The position numbers and the translations under genes were made by a program. The notes under the pieces were generated by a model, which was not told the DNA's origin, made no database searches, and saw only the letters and a program-made list of their open reading frames with translations. A DNA stretch of 38,822 nt, from positions 1 through 38,822 of the forward strand of contig CBDUXT010000058.1 of the NCBI GenBank assembly GCA_965371245.1, given 5' to 3'. The stretch is from CBDUXT01 sp965371245. GTDB taxonomy: Bacteria > Planctomycetota > Phycisphaerae > UBA1845. Shown here one piece after another: positions 1-9,180 of this stretch; positions within the stretch are counted from its first letter, which is position 1; each line of letters starts with the position of its first letter.

Positions 1-168
1 CGTGGCAGGGTAAACCCCACCGCCAGCAAGCCCAAATAGGCAGCGAGAGGCGGCCCGCCTCGTTGAGCTGTGGGTAGGGTGCTTGAGCCGGCGGGCGACC
101 GTCGGCCTAGAGAAATGATCGCCCCGGCGAAATCCGGACAAAATTCGGCTTACCCGCCCGCTCCACCA
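1..168 (+). ncRNA. rnpB: RNase P RNA (M1-type), 3' part only
   Basis: This is the catalytic RNA of ribonuclease P, which matures tRNA 5' ends. The sequence follows the 3' third of bacterial type A RNase P RNA block by block: GGCAGGGTAAACCCCACC, then AGCAAGCCCAAATAGG, then GGGTAGG-GCTTGAGCC, then GGCCTAGAGAAATGA, then GACAAAATTCGGCTTA near the 3' end. These correspond in order to the E. coli blocks GGCACGGTAAACTCC, GCAAGGCCAAATAG, GGGTAGGCTGCTTGAGCC, GGCCTAGATGAATGA and GACAGAACCCGGCTTA. The 5' two thirds lie outside the window. I placed the 3' end about 16 nt after GGCTTA, by analogy with E. coli; it may be off by a few bases. Identification from remembered consensus. Confidence 0.93.
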
Positions 169-250
169 ATGTTTCAATCATCCCATCCATCGACCCGAAC
201 GCTGTTCTAACGGGTGGCCCATTCATCGCGCAGCGATGGTTGGGGGCAAT

Positions 251-275
251 TAATCGGTGACTGTCCCGAATGGCA
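251..275 (+). repeat. 25-bp motif shared with the right end of the window (copy 1)
   Basis: The core GGTGACTGTCCCGAATGGCA occurs here and again at 37681-37700. Over 25 bases, including a TAAT-type lead-in, the two copies differ at one position. Each copy lies a short distance beyond the 3' end of a minus-strand gene: 14 nt from the DUF4145 stop here and about 33 nt from the IS4-type transposase stop there. It may be an insertion-sequence end or a short dispersed repeat. The rest of 169-288 shows nothing recognisable. Confidence 0.6.
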
Positions 276-288
276 CGGTTACCGGCAA

Positions 289-903
289 TCAGTCCATAAA
301 GTAGATGCCTTTGATGAGATGGGCCATCAGCTCAAGCAGATCCTCTGCATCCTTCTCGGTTGCACGACGTACTTGGTGGTTCTCTGCGTTCCCAGCCTTC
401 TGAATTCGGGTCAACATCTTGTATTGGGGGGCGGCCACGACGTTCTCCGATTTTAGGTAGTCGCAGTAGAAGCCAAACCCCTCGCCCTTTTTGGCTCGCT
501 TCTCAACCGCGATGTGCATGAGTAGTTTTCGGAACATCAGGACCGCACAACTTGCAGCGTCCACGCTCATGGCCCTTCGTGCGTCATCATACAAATCGAT
601 GACCAGCTTGATCGCTGAGTCCTCTTCGTCGTCGGGCGCGTCAAAAACCTGCCCGAGTAGCGGTGCCGGTTTCTGCTCTTGGACCTCTAGCCCGTTTCGA
701 CAGAACGTCGTGGCGCGCAAGCAATTTGTGCAAAGCCGAACGTCGATAACCCTGCCGTCAACGCAAGGGTGGCCAACCGCCTCACAATTGAGACCAAGGC
801 TCGTGCTGACGTGCACGCCGCAGTGCCCGCACGTATAGCCCCACGGGAAGTCATGAAACATCCAGCCTTCTTGAATGTGGTCCCTCAGGTCCATCTGTCC
901 CAT
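289..903 (-). CDS. DUF4145 domain protein
   Basis: A 204-residue protein of unknown biochemical role. The C-terminal half carries the DUF4145 pattern: a helix with DLYDDARRAMSVDAASCAVL, then RKLLMHIAVEK, then NAENHQVRRATEKDAEDLL and a hydrophobic end. The N-terminal half has CGHCGVHV and CTNCLR, a CxxC pair that looks like a small zinc site, although DUF4145 itself does not require one. I chose the ATG at 903 because GAGAGGGA lies about 6 nt upstream; the frame stays open to 990 but without a better start. DUF4145 proteins are often found near mobile or defence genes, yet the neighbours here (rnpB and an exported NTF2-like protein) give no such context. It is transcribed against rnpB. Confidence 0.8.
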   Translation of the reverse strand: MGQMDLRDHIQEGWMFHDFPWGYTCGHCGVHVSTSLGLNCEAVGHPCVDGRVIDVRLCTNCLRATTFCRNGLEVQEQKPAPLLGQVFDAPDDEEDSAIKLVIDLYDDARRAMSVDAASCAVLMFRKLLMHIAVEKRAKKGEGFGFYCDYLKSENVVAAPQYKMLTRIQKAGNAENHQVRRATEKDAEDLLELMAHLIKGIYFMD

Positions 904-1105
904 GAATGTCCCTCTCGAAGTGAGGCTGCCCTGGTCAGTGCGCCACAGGGCACGTCGGCCCGGCCGAGATTCTACGGGATTTCCAACCAAAGTTACAGAT
1001 CCTGTTAACCTGGACCCTCTTTTTCTCTCCTTGGCGGGCTGAAGCTACAGTTGGAAGGGGCGCTGAGACCAAACCTAAGTCCGCCGGGGCCGTCGCCGTC
1101 TTGGG

Positions 1106-1134
1106 TTGGGTCGAGCGGTCTGTCGCTGTATGAT
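1106..1134 (+). promoter_or_regulatory. Possible sigma70-type promoter for the NTF2-like gene
   Basis: TTGGGT (1106-1111) and TATGAT (1129-1134) are separated by 17 nt, about 87 nt upstream of the ATG at 1221. The -10 box is good and the -35 box moderate. The rest of 904-1220 shows no gene or RNA that I recognise. Promoter calls by eye in GC-rich DNA are weak. Confidence 0.35.
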
Positions 1135-1220
1135 CACCACGCGGCCTCCTGGCGTCCAAGTGTCCCGCTTGACGCGCCGTGGCTTCGTCTCGTGACAGAC
1201 TTTGATAAGGAGACCCCGTC

Positions 1221-1655
1221 ATGCTCATTCGATCGCTTCTCGTGTCGGCTCCGTTGCTTACCGCGTGGCTGGTTGCTCAACCGTCTGAGAAGACCGACGA
1301 GGAGGCCATCCGCGATGTGCTCCAGCATTCGTACGTGGAGGGGATGTACATCAAACGCGATCCGGAACTGCTGCGATCGGGCTTGGCATCGACGTTTGTG
1401 ATGCAGGTCTTCTGGGACGGCGAGCTTTCGCGGAGCACGGTTTCAGAGTGGTTCGCCCGGATGAAACTAAACGGCAAGCCGACCGCCAAGAAGATCGAGT
1501 CGAAGATCAAGGTGCTCGACGTGACCGGCGTGGCGGCCGTCGCCCGCGTGGACCTCTACGTGAACTCGAAGCACAAGTACACCGACTACTTCGGGCTCTA
1601 CAAGACGGACGAGGGCTGGAAGATGGTGACGAAGATGTTCCACGCCTATCGATAG
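1221..1655 (+). CDS. Exported NTF2/SnoaL-like protein
   Basis: 144 residues. An N-terminal hydrophobic segment (about residues 4-19, MLIRSLLVSAPLLTAWLVAQ) looks like a signal peptide, so the protein is probably exported. The remainder has the order of a putative lumazine-binding/NTF2-like cone fold: helix EEAIRDVLQHSYVEGMYIKRD, a middle stretch with FWDGELSRSTVSEWFARM, then strands VAAVARVDLYVNSKHKYTDYF and GLYKTDEGWKMVTKMFHAY. The ending GWKMVTKMFHAY is typical of this family. No catalytic residue can be assigned; members are often small-molecule binders or uncharacterised. The ATG at 1221 is supported by AAGGAGA 7 nt upstream. A VOC-fold gene follows after a short gap and may be co-transcribed. 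Confidence 0.78.
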   Translation: MLIRSLLVSAPLLTAWLVAQPSEKTDEEAIRDVLQHSYVEGMYIKRDPELLRSGLASTFVMQVFWDGELSRSTVSEWFARMKLNGKPTAKKIESKIKVLDVTGVAAVARVDLYVNSKHKYTDYFGLYKTDEGWKMVTKMFHAYR

Positions 1656-1702
1656 GTGGCGGCTCGGCATCATCGAGCACCCGCGGCGCGCGGGGAATCT
1701 CG

Positions 1703-2131
1703 ATGGAAGAACAGCACCCGAAATCCAGGGGCGAACTCATGCCATTTGTCGCCGACCGCATCGATCACGTGGAGGTCTTTGTACGAAGTATCGACGCCAG
1801 CGTCCGCTGGTACAAAGATGTTCTTGGCCTGACCGAGTATTTCCGCGGCGACCCGGAGCCGGTGATGATCGGCGCGGGCGGCACCAAGCTCGCGCTCTTC
1901 ACGGCCGACAGCGGCGCCGACCCGCCCCGTCCGAGCAAAGCCAGAGACTCGCTTCGTTGGCGCCTCGTCGCCTGGCTCACCACGCCCGAAGGATTGGAGC
2001 GTGCCCAGCAACATCTGTCCCGACAAGGGGTTGCGTTTGACGGCCCCATCGACCACGGCGGTCCCGTGTCGATCTACTTCACCGACCTGGACGGCCACCC
2101 GCTCGAAATCACGTGCTATCCGGAGTCGTAA
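1703..2131 (+). CDS. VOC (glyoxalase/bleomycin-resistance fold) protein
   Basis: A single VOC-fold protein of 142 residues. It has the usual start IDHVEVFVRSIDASVRWYKDVLGL with a metal-site His, a middle part GGTKLALFTAD, a second half RLVAWLTTPEGLERAQQHLSRQG, and the C-terminal signature YFTDLDGHPLEITCYPES, in which the Glu of LEI is the usual metal ligand. The fold is clear; the substrate cannot be told from sequence, since the superfamily includes lyases, dioxygenases and fosfomycin/bleomycin-resistance proteins. Two starts are possible: 1703 (with GGGGAA upstream) and 1739 (with AGGGGC upstream). The second would begin MPFVADRIDHV, closer to the fold boundary. It starts 47 nt after the NTF2-like gene. 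Confidence 0.83.
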   Translation: MEEQHPKSRGELMPFVADRIDHVEVFVRSIDASVRWYKDVLGLTEYFRGDPEPVMIGAGGTKLALFTADSGADPPRPSKARDSLRWRLVAWLTTPEGLERAQQHLSRQGVAFDGPIDHGGPVSIYFTDLDGHPLEITCYPES

Positions 2132-2143
2132 GGCCCGAATCTC

Positions 2144-2168
2144 CATGCCCGCGCTTCGCTTGGGCATG
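2144..2168 (+). repeat. CATGCCC..GGGCATG palindrome, forward copy
   Basis: CATGCCC, then GCGCTTCGCTT, then GGGCATG forms a hairpin with 7-bp perfect arms. The same element, with small loop changes and in either orientation, occurs at 8204-8230, 21649-21673, 21709-21735, 32242-32268, 33941-33967 and 34003-34026, always between genes. This copy starts 12 nt after the VOC gene stop. Confidence 0.75.
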
Positions 2169-2248
2169 CCACCCTCCGGGCCGAGCCGCGGGGCTTCAGC
2201 CCGCGCGGCGTGGCGGCTACTCGGACGCTTCGGATCGTCCCAGACGGG

Positions 2249-2383
2249 TGCGTGACAGAATCGGCGTTGGGCAGTTTTCAGAGCACCGAGCGCGAGCCCG
2301 GTGACATGATGACGCAGGGGTCCGCAGGCTGGCGCCTGCGGCTCTGACTCATCGTTTCCGTTCCGCCGGAAGTGTCATGCACC
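2249..2383 (+). repeat. Dispersed block repeat, copy 1 (forward)
   Basis: The block runs GTGCGTGACAGAATCGGCG, a stretch around TTTTCAGAGCACCG, GCCCGGTGACATG, the palindrome CCGCAGGC-TGGC-GCCTGCGG, then GCCGGAAGTGTCA. Copies follow at 13873-13950 (forward, shortened) and 24106-24243 (reverse). No open frame is conserved across the copies. The remaining 2384-2597, up to the S9 peptidase gene, shows nothing I recognise. Confidence 0.7.
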
Positions 2384-2597
2384 CGTCCAAGACCCGCCCA
2401 AAACGCTCACCTTGCATGCATCGCCGGCATAAGGAACAATGCCCGATAGCGGGCGAACTTCGTCCAAAGGAGCGCGGCCACCTCTCTCCGGTTCATCCGG
2501 CGTCCGACCGGCCGCGTGTAGCGCGAGTGCATGATGGAGGCACCGCGCACATGGTCCATGCCAGGGACGGCACAAGCGCAAACGGGAGAATCCAATC

Positions 2598-4634
<2,037 letters not shown>

Positions 4635-4642
4635 CCTGATAG

Positions 4643-4735
4643 TTATCAGTTGTCAGTGGTCAGTTGACAGTACTTGGTTCAGTGTCGCCGGTGAGCTGTT
4701 CTTTACTGACGACTGAAAACTGACCACTGACAACT
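4643..4735. repeat. Inverted repeat built from ACTGAC-type heptads
   Basis: This fills the space between the two peptidase genes. TTGTCAGTGGTCAGTT (4650-4665) is the exact reverse complement of AACTGACCACTGACAA (4718-4733), so the RNA can form a long hairpin with a loop of about 50 nt. The arms are runs of seven-base units of the CAGTTGT/CAGTGGT kind. A related but not palindromic tract is at 14071-14128. It ends about 10 nt before AGGAG, the ribosome-binding site of the next gene. Confidence 0.75.
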
Positions 4736-4752
4736 CCCTCCCAGGAGTACTC

Positions 4753-7700
4753 ATGCTCTCACGACGTATGCGACTAGCGTTCCTAGTGACGGTTCTCGGA
4801 CTTGCCGGCCCGGTGCGCGCGGCCTCGCCGGTGGGGTACTACCGCGAGCCCGCGCTGCACGACACGGTCATCGTCTTCGTCGCGGAGGGTGACCTCTGGA
4901 AGGTCTCACCCGCCGGCGGAGTGGCCACCCGGCTCACGAGCCATCCCGGCGACGAAGGCGGACCGGCCATCTCGCCGGATGGCGGGACGGTGGCCTTTAC
5001 GGCCAGGTACGAAGGACCGACCGAGGTCTACACCATGCCGCTTGGCGGCGGACGACCCACGCGCTGGACCTTCGACGCGTCCCGCACCCACGTCGTCGGC
5101 TGGACACCCGACAGCCGGCTCATTGCCTCAACCGGCGTGTTCTCCACGCTTCCCAACACGCAGCTCACGCTGATTGAGGTGGCCGGCGACCTTTCCGGGC
5201 ACCGCACGGTCGTGCCGCTGGCGCAGGCCTCGGACGGAACCTACGATGACACCGGGAAGACACTTTTTTTCACAAGGCTTCCGTTCCAGGGAAGCCACAC
5301 GAAGCGCTATAGGGGTGGCACCGCGCAGAACCTATGGCGCTTCGCCGATGGAGACGCCGAGGCGACGCCGCTGACGGTGGACTACGCGGGAACGAGCAAA
5401 CGCCCAATGTGGTGGAACGGACGGGTCTACTTCGCGTCCGATCGCGACGGCACGATGAACCTCTGGTCGATGGACCCGGACGGCGGCGACCTGCGGCAAC
5501 ACACCGAGCACGCCGGCTGGGCGGTCAAGTCACCGTCGCTACGCAGCGGCCGGATCGCGTACCAGCTTGGCGCCGACATCCACGTCTACGACATCGCCTC
5601 CGACACCGAGCGCACCGTCCCTATCACTCTCGATTCCGACTTCGACCAAACGCGAGAGAACTGGGTGGACGAGCCGGTGAAGTCTGTGTCCTCGGTACAC
5701 CTTTCGCCGGACGGCGACCGGGTGGTCCTGACGGCTCGCGGACGCGTCTTTGTCGCGCCGCATCGGCAAGGCCGGTTTGTGGAGGCCGTGCGCTCCGAAG
5801 GGGTGCGTTACCGCGACGCCCGCTTCCTCTCGGATGGGAAGAGCCTCTTGGCGCTGTCGGACGAGTCCGGCGAGGTTGAGCTGTGGACGATCCCAGCGAA
5901 CGGCGTCGGCTCCGGCGAGCAACTCACCACCGACGGCGACGTACTTCGGTGGCAGGCGGTGCCGTCGCCGGACGGAACACTCATCGCCCACCACGACAAG
6001 AACCAGCGATTGTTCGTCTACGACGTCGAACAGAAGCAAAACAAGAAGATCGACGAATCGCGTATCGATCGCTTCGGCCAGTTGCGGTGGTCGCCGGACG
6101 GTAAGTGGCTGGCGTACGTGGTGCCGGCGGACAACATGTTCCAGCAGGTGCGGCTCTACAGCGTTTCGGACCAGCGCGTGACCATCGCGACAACCGACCG
6201 CTTTGACACCTACAGCCCGGCCTGGTCCCCTGACGGGAAATGGCTCTACGTTTTGTCCGACCGGAACCTGCGTTCGGTCGTTGGCAGCCCCTGGGGCAAC
6301 TACCAACCGGAACCGTTCCTCGACAAACGGACGAAGATCTACCAGATCGCCCTGACCGAGGGTCTGCGATCGCCATTCGCACCGAAGGACGAGCTGTTCG
6401 AGGATCCCAAGGACGACAAGAAAGAGGACCACGAGAGCGAGCGGGACAAGAAGAAGGACGCGGCGACAGACGAGGCCACGGAGGGGACGAAGGGCAAGGA
6501 CAAAACCGACAAGCCGGCCGCCGTCGAGGTGAAGATCGAGTTGGCCGGGCTAAGGACGCGCGTCGTCGAAGTGCCCGTGCCGGCTGGCAACTACGGCAAC
6601 CTGTCGGTGACCGACAAGGCGCTCTTTTGGACATCGAGGCCCGCCGGCCAATCGAAGCGCGCCCTGCAAGCGCTGAAGATCGGTAACGATGATCCCAAGG
6701 TTGAAACGGTTCTCGAGGACGTTCGCACGTATGAGCTATCCGCCGATGGCAAGAAGCTCCTGCTTCGCAAGGGCGACAAGTTTTACATCGTCGATGCCGC
6801 CCCGAAAAAAGCCGACCTGAAAAAGAAAGACGTCAACCTGTCCGGCTGGACGCTCTCGGTCTCTCCGCGCGAAGAGTGGCGGCAGATGTTTGCCGAGGCG
6901 TGGCGGCTCGAGCGCGACTATTTCTACGATCGCGGCATGCACGGCGTGGACTGGAAGTCCATGTTCAACAAGTACGTGACGCTGATCGATCGTATCACCA
7001 CGCGGGCCGAGCTCTCCGACTTGATCGCCCAGATGGTCGCGGAGCTATCCGCGTTACACATCTTCGTGCGCGGCGGCGACCTGCGCAGCGGTGAGGACAA
7101 CGTTCAGCCCGCATCGCTTGGCGCACAGTTGGTACGCGACGAGACCCGCGGCGGCTACCGTGTCGATCACATCTATCGCTCCGATCCGGACGAACTGAGT
7201 CGCACGAGTCCCCTTCGCCGACCGAACGTCAACGTCGAGGAGGGCGACATCATCGAAATGATCAACGGGACGCCGACGCTATCCGTTCGCGACCCCGGCC
7301 TGTTGCTGCGTCACCAGGCGGGCCGGCAGGTGCTCCTTCAGGTCAAGCCCGTTGCTGGCGGGGAAAGCCGTCAGGTGATCGTAAAGCCCATGTCCATCCG
7401 GGCGTTTTCCGATCTGCGCTATCACGAATGGGAGTACACCCGGCGGCTTACGGTGGATGAGCTGGGCGGCGGCGACATCGGGTACGTTCATCTCCGCGCG
7501 ATGGGCAACGGCAACTACACGGAATGGGCCAAGGGTTACTTCCCGGTGTTCACGCGTAAGGGCCTCATCGTCGATGTGCGCCACAACCGCGGCGGCAACA
7601 TCGATAGCTGGATTCTCAATCGGTTGCTGCGGAAGGTCTGGTTCTATTGGAGCCAGCGCGTGGGCAACCCGCCGTCGTGGAACATGCAGTACGCCTTCCG

Positions 7701-8100
7701 CGGACACGTCGTGGTCTTATGCAACGAACGAACCGCGTCGGATGGCGAAGCGTTCAGCGAGGGCATCAAGCGACTGAACATCGGGAAGGTCATTGGCACG
7801 CGAACCTGGGGCGGGGAAATATGGCTGACCTCCAGCAACGTGCTGGTCGATCGGGGCATCGCCACGGCCGCCGAGTTCGGCGTCTATGGTCCCAAGGGTG
7901 ATTGGCTGATCGAAGGGCACGGGGTCGAGCCGGACATCGTCGTGGACAACTTGCCCCACGCCACGTTCAAGGGGGAGGACGCACAGCTAACGGCCGCGAT
8001 CCGACACTTGCAGAAGCTGATTGCGGAACAGCCGATTCACGACCCGGTCGTTCCCGAGCACCCCGACAAATCGATCGAGGCCTTTCGCGCCGGCGGCTGA
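4753..8100 (+). CDS. Exported tricorn-type S41 peptidase
   Basis: 1115 residues, the size expected for tricorn protease. It has a signal peptide (about 1-23, ending GPVRA), N-terminal propeller repeats (PGDEGGPAISPDGGTVAFTA; SPDGKWLAYV), a charged Lys/Asp/Glu linker around 555-590, a PDZ region around 785-880 and the S41 core. Nucleophile Ser996 and specificity Asp997 lie in NERTASDGEAF and Glu1054 in WLIEGHGVEPD. The Ser-Glu distance of 58 matches T. acidophilum tricorn (Ser965, Glu1023). His769 in AELSALHIFV matches tricorn His746, but the residue before it is Leu768 where tricorn has catalytic Ser745. Tricorn cuts oligopeptides into short peptides, which the S9 enzyme upstream could shorten further. 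AGGAG lies 6 nt before the ATG. Confidence 0.93.
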   Translation: MLSRRMRLAFLVTVLGLAGPVRAASPVGYYREPALHDTVIVFVAEGDLWKVSPAGGVATRLTSHPGDEGGPAISPDGGTVAFTARYEGPTEVYTMPLGGGRPTRWTFDASRTHVVGWTPDSRLIASTGVFSTLPNTQLTLIEVAGDLSGHRTVVPLAQASDGTYDDTGKTLFFTRLPFQGSHTKRYRGGTAQNLWRFADGDAEATPLTVDYAGTSKRPMWWNGRVYFASDRDGTMNLWSMDPDGGDLRQHTEHAGWAVKSPSLRSGRIAYQLGADIHVYDIASDTERTVPITLDSDFDQTRENWVDEPVKSVSSVHLSPDGDRVVLTARGRVFVAPHRQGRFVEAVRSEGVRYRDARFLSDGKSLLALSDESGEVELWTIPANGVGSGEQLTTDGDVLRWQAVPSPDGTLIAHHDKNQRLFVYDVEQKQNKKIDESRIDRFGQLRWSPDGKWLAYVVPADNMFQQVRLYSVSDQRVTIATTDRFDTYSPAWSPDGKWLYVLSDRNLRSVVGSPWGNYQPEPFLDKRTKIYQIALTEGLRSPFAPKDELFEDPKDDKKEDHESERDKKKDAATDEATEGTKGKDKTDKPAAVEVKIELAGLRTRVVEVPVPAGNYGNLSVTDKALFWTSRPAGQSKRALQALKIGNDDPKVETVLEDVRTYELSADGKKLLLRKGDKFYIVDAAPKKADLKKKDVNLSGWTLSVSPREEWRQMFAEAWRLERDYFYDRGMHGVDWKSMFNKYVTLIDRITTRAELSDLIAQMVAELSALHIFVRGGDLRSGEDNVQPASLGAQLVRDETRGGYRVDHIYRSDPDELSRTSPLRRPNVNVEEGDIIEMINGTPTLSVRDPGLLLRHQAGRQVLLQVKPVAGGESRQVIVKPMSIRAFSDLRYHEWEYTRRLTVDELGGGDIGYVHLRAMGNGNYTEWAKGYFPVFTRKGLIVDVRHNRGGNIDSWILNRLLRKVWFYWSQRVGNPPSWNMQYAFRGHVVVLCNERTASDGEAFSEGIKRLNIGKVIGTRTWGGEIWLTSSNVLVDRGIATAAEFGVYGPKGDWLIEGHGVEPDIVVDNLPHATFKGEDAQLTAAIRHLQKLIAEQPIHDPVVPEHPDKSIEAFRAGG

Positions 8101-8203
8101 CCGAACGAGTGCCCTTTCCAGAACGGTGGCTCGACTTTTCGCGCTTATGGTCGTTGGGTGGCATGGGCAAGCGCAGCGCGGCCAGGTGCTGCGTGGGCCG
8201 ACG

Positions 8204-8230
8204 CATGCCCGCGCCTCCGGCTTGGGCATG
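8204..8230 (+). repeat. CATGCCC..GGGCATG palindrome, forward copy, with a half-copy upstream
   Basis: CATGCCC, GCGCCTCCGGCTT, GGGCATG. A related fragment, GGTGGCATGGGCAAGCGCAG, lies just upstream at about 8158-8177. Both sit between the convergent tricorn-type and YceI genes (8101-8352), which otherwise shows only GC-rich sequence. This family member has the longer 27-bp form. Confidence 0.7.
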
Positions 8231-8352
8231 CCACCCGACGCGACCTCCTGAGCCGCATGCTTCAGCTTGCGCGGACGTCCGCGCGGGCTAACGCCGCTCG
8301 GTGGTGACCCCTGGTCGTCCCACTTGCGAAGCATCGAGCTTGTTGTGCGACA

Positions 8353-8952
8353 TCAGCCGGAGGGAATGATCTTGGCCTGGCCCTCGAGCGTGACAATCAC
8401 CGTCACCTCGTCCGCGATGCCCGGGATCATCGCGTCCATTCCAAAATCGCTACGGTTGATCGTGAACGATGTCTGCCCACCCAGCCTGTATTGGTCAGCC
8501 GTCAAGAGTTTCTTTCCGGTCACCTCAAAGACAACGGTCAGCTCTTTGGTGACACCGAGCATTTTCAGTTCACCGGTCAGCTCGAAGCGCTTGCTGTCAC
8601 GCTCGATTCGCTTGGAACTCTTCGTCTCGAAGCTGATCACCGGGTTTTTGGATGTGCCGAAGAACTCAGGCGTCTTCAGGTGCTTGTCCCGCTTGCGACT
8701 GTTCGTATCGATGCTCTTGCTCTTGACCTGGGCCTTGATCGTCAATCGCGTGGGCCGGGCCAGGCTGTTGACCTCGATGGTACCGGACACGTCGTTGAAT
8801 CGCCCATAGATGTAGGTGATGTCGCGGTTCTTGACCTTGAAGATGATGGAGGAGTGTTCCTTGTCGATTTCGTACTTGATCTGAGCGTTGGCGACGGCAC
8901 ACGGCGCGAGCACCGCGCCCAACGTGGCCAAGACCATGGTTCTTGTTGTCAT
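8353..8952 (-). CDS. YceI-family exported protein
   Basis: 199 residues with a signal peptide (about 1-22, ending AVANA-Q). The mature part has YceI-family features: YEIDKEHSSIIFKVKNR at the start, GRFNDVSGTIEV, a middle part KTPEFFGTSKNPVISFET, then ELTGELKMLGVTKELTVVFEV and a conserved end DFGMDAMIPGIADEVTVIV. YceI proteins are lipocalin-like barrels that bind an isoprenoid or other lipid in the periplasm; the ligand here is unknown. The ATG at 8952 has GGAGGA 7 nt upstream, so the longer frame to 9156 is not the real start. It is divergent from the membrane kinase gene across a 228-bp space. Confidence 0.92.
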   Translation of the reverse strand: MTTRTMVLATLGAVLAPCAVANAQIKYEIDKEHSSIIFKVKNRDITYIYGRFNDVSGTIEVNSLARPTRLTIKAQVKSKSIDTNSRKRDKHLKTPEFFGTSKNPVISFETKSSKRIERDSKRFELTGELKMLGVTKELTVVFEVTGKKLLTADQYRLGGQTSFTINRSDFGMDAMIPGIADEVTVIVTLEGQAKIIPSG

Positions 8953-9100
8953 GATGGTGTCCTCCTTTGGGGCACGGCAGCACCGCCCGCCCAAGCCGGT
9001 TGAGCCCCTGACGATCGCAGCAAGGATGCAAGAGCAGAGCGCGTCGCAACGGCCGCATTCCCCGTGGCGCAAGGAACCGGTCGCAGGGGAGTCAACCCGC

Positions 9101-9128
9101 ATTGTACGGCCGCCCCGGACTCGAACAA
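9101..9128 (-). promoter_or_regulatory. Possible promoter for the YceI gene
   Basis: On the minus strand, TTGTTC (9123-9128) and TACAAT (9101-9106) are 16 nt apart. The -10 box matches consensus at five of six positions. The start codon is about 150 nt downstream, a long leader. No clear promoter was seen for the divergent kinase gene, whose ATG has no obvious Shine-Dalgarno sequence. Confidence 0.3.
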
Positions 9129-9180
9129 GGGCGCTGGTCCGCATCGGCGCCCTCACGGCAATCGGATACGATGATCGCCC

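Noticed and set aside
158..168. CCGCTCCACCA looked like a tRNA 3' end with CCA
   Set aside because: No matching GGAGCGG acceptor arm lies upstream at tRNA distance, and the segment is explained as the 3' terminus of RNase P RNA.
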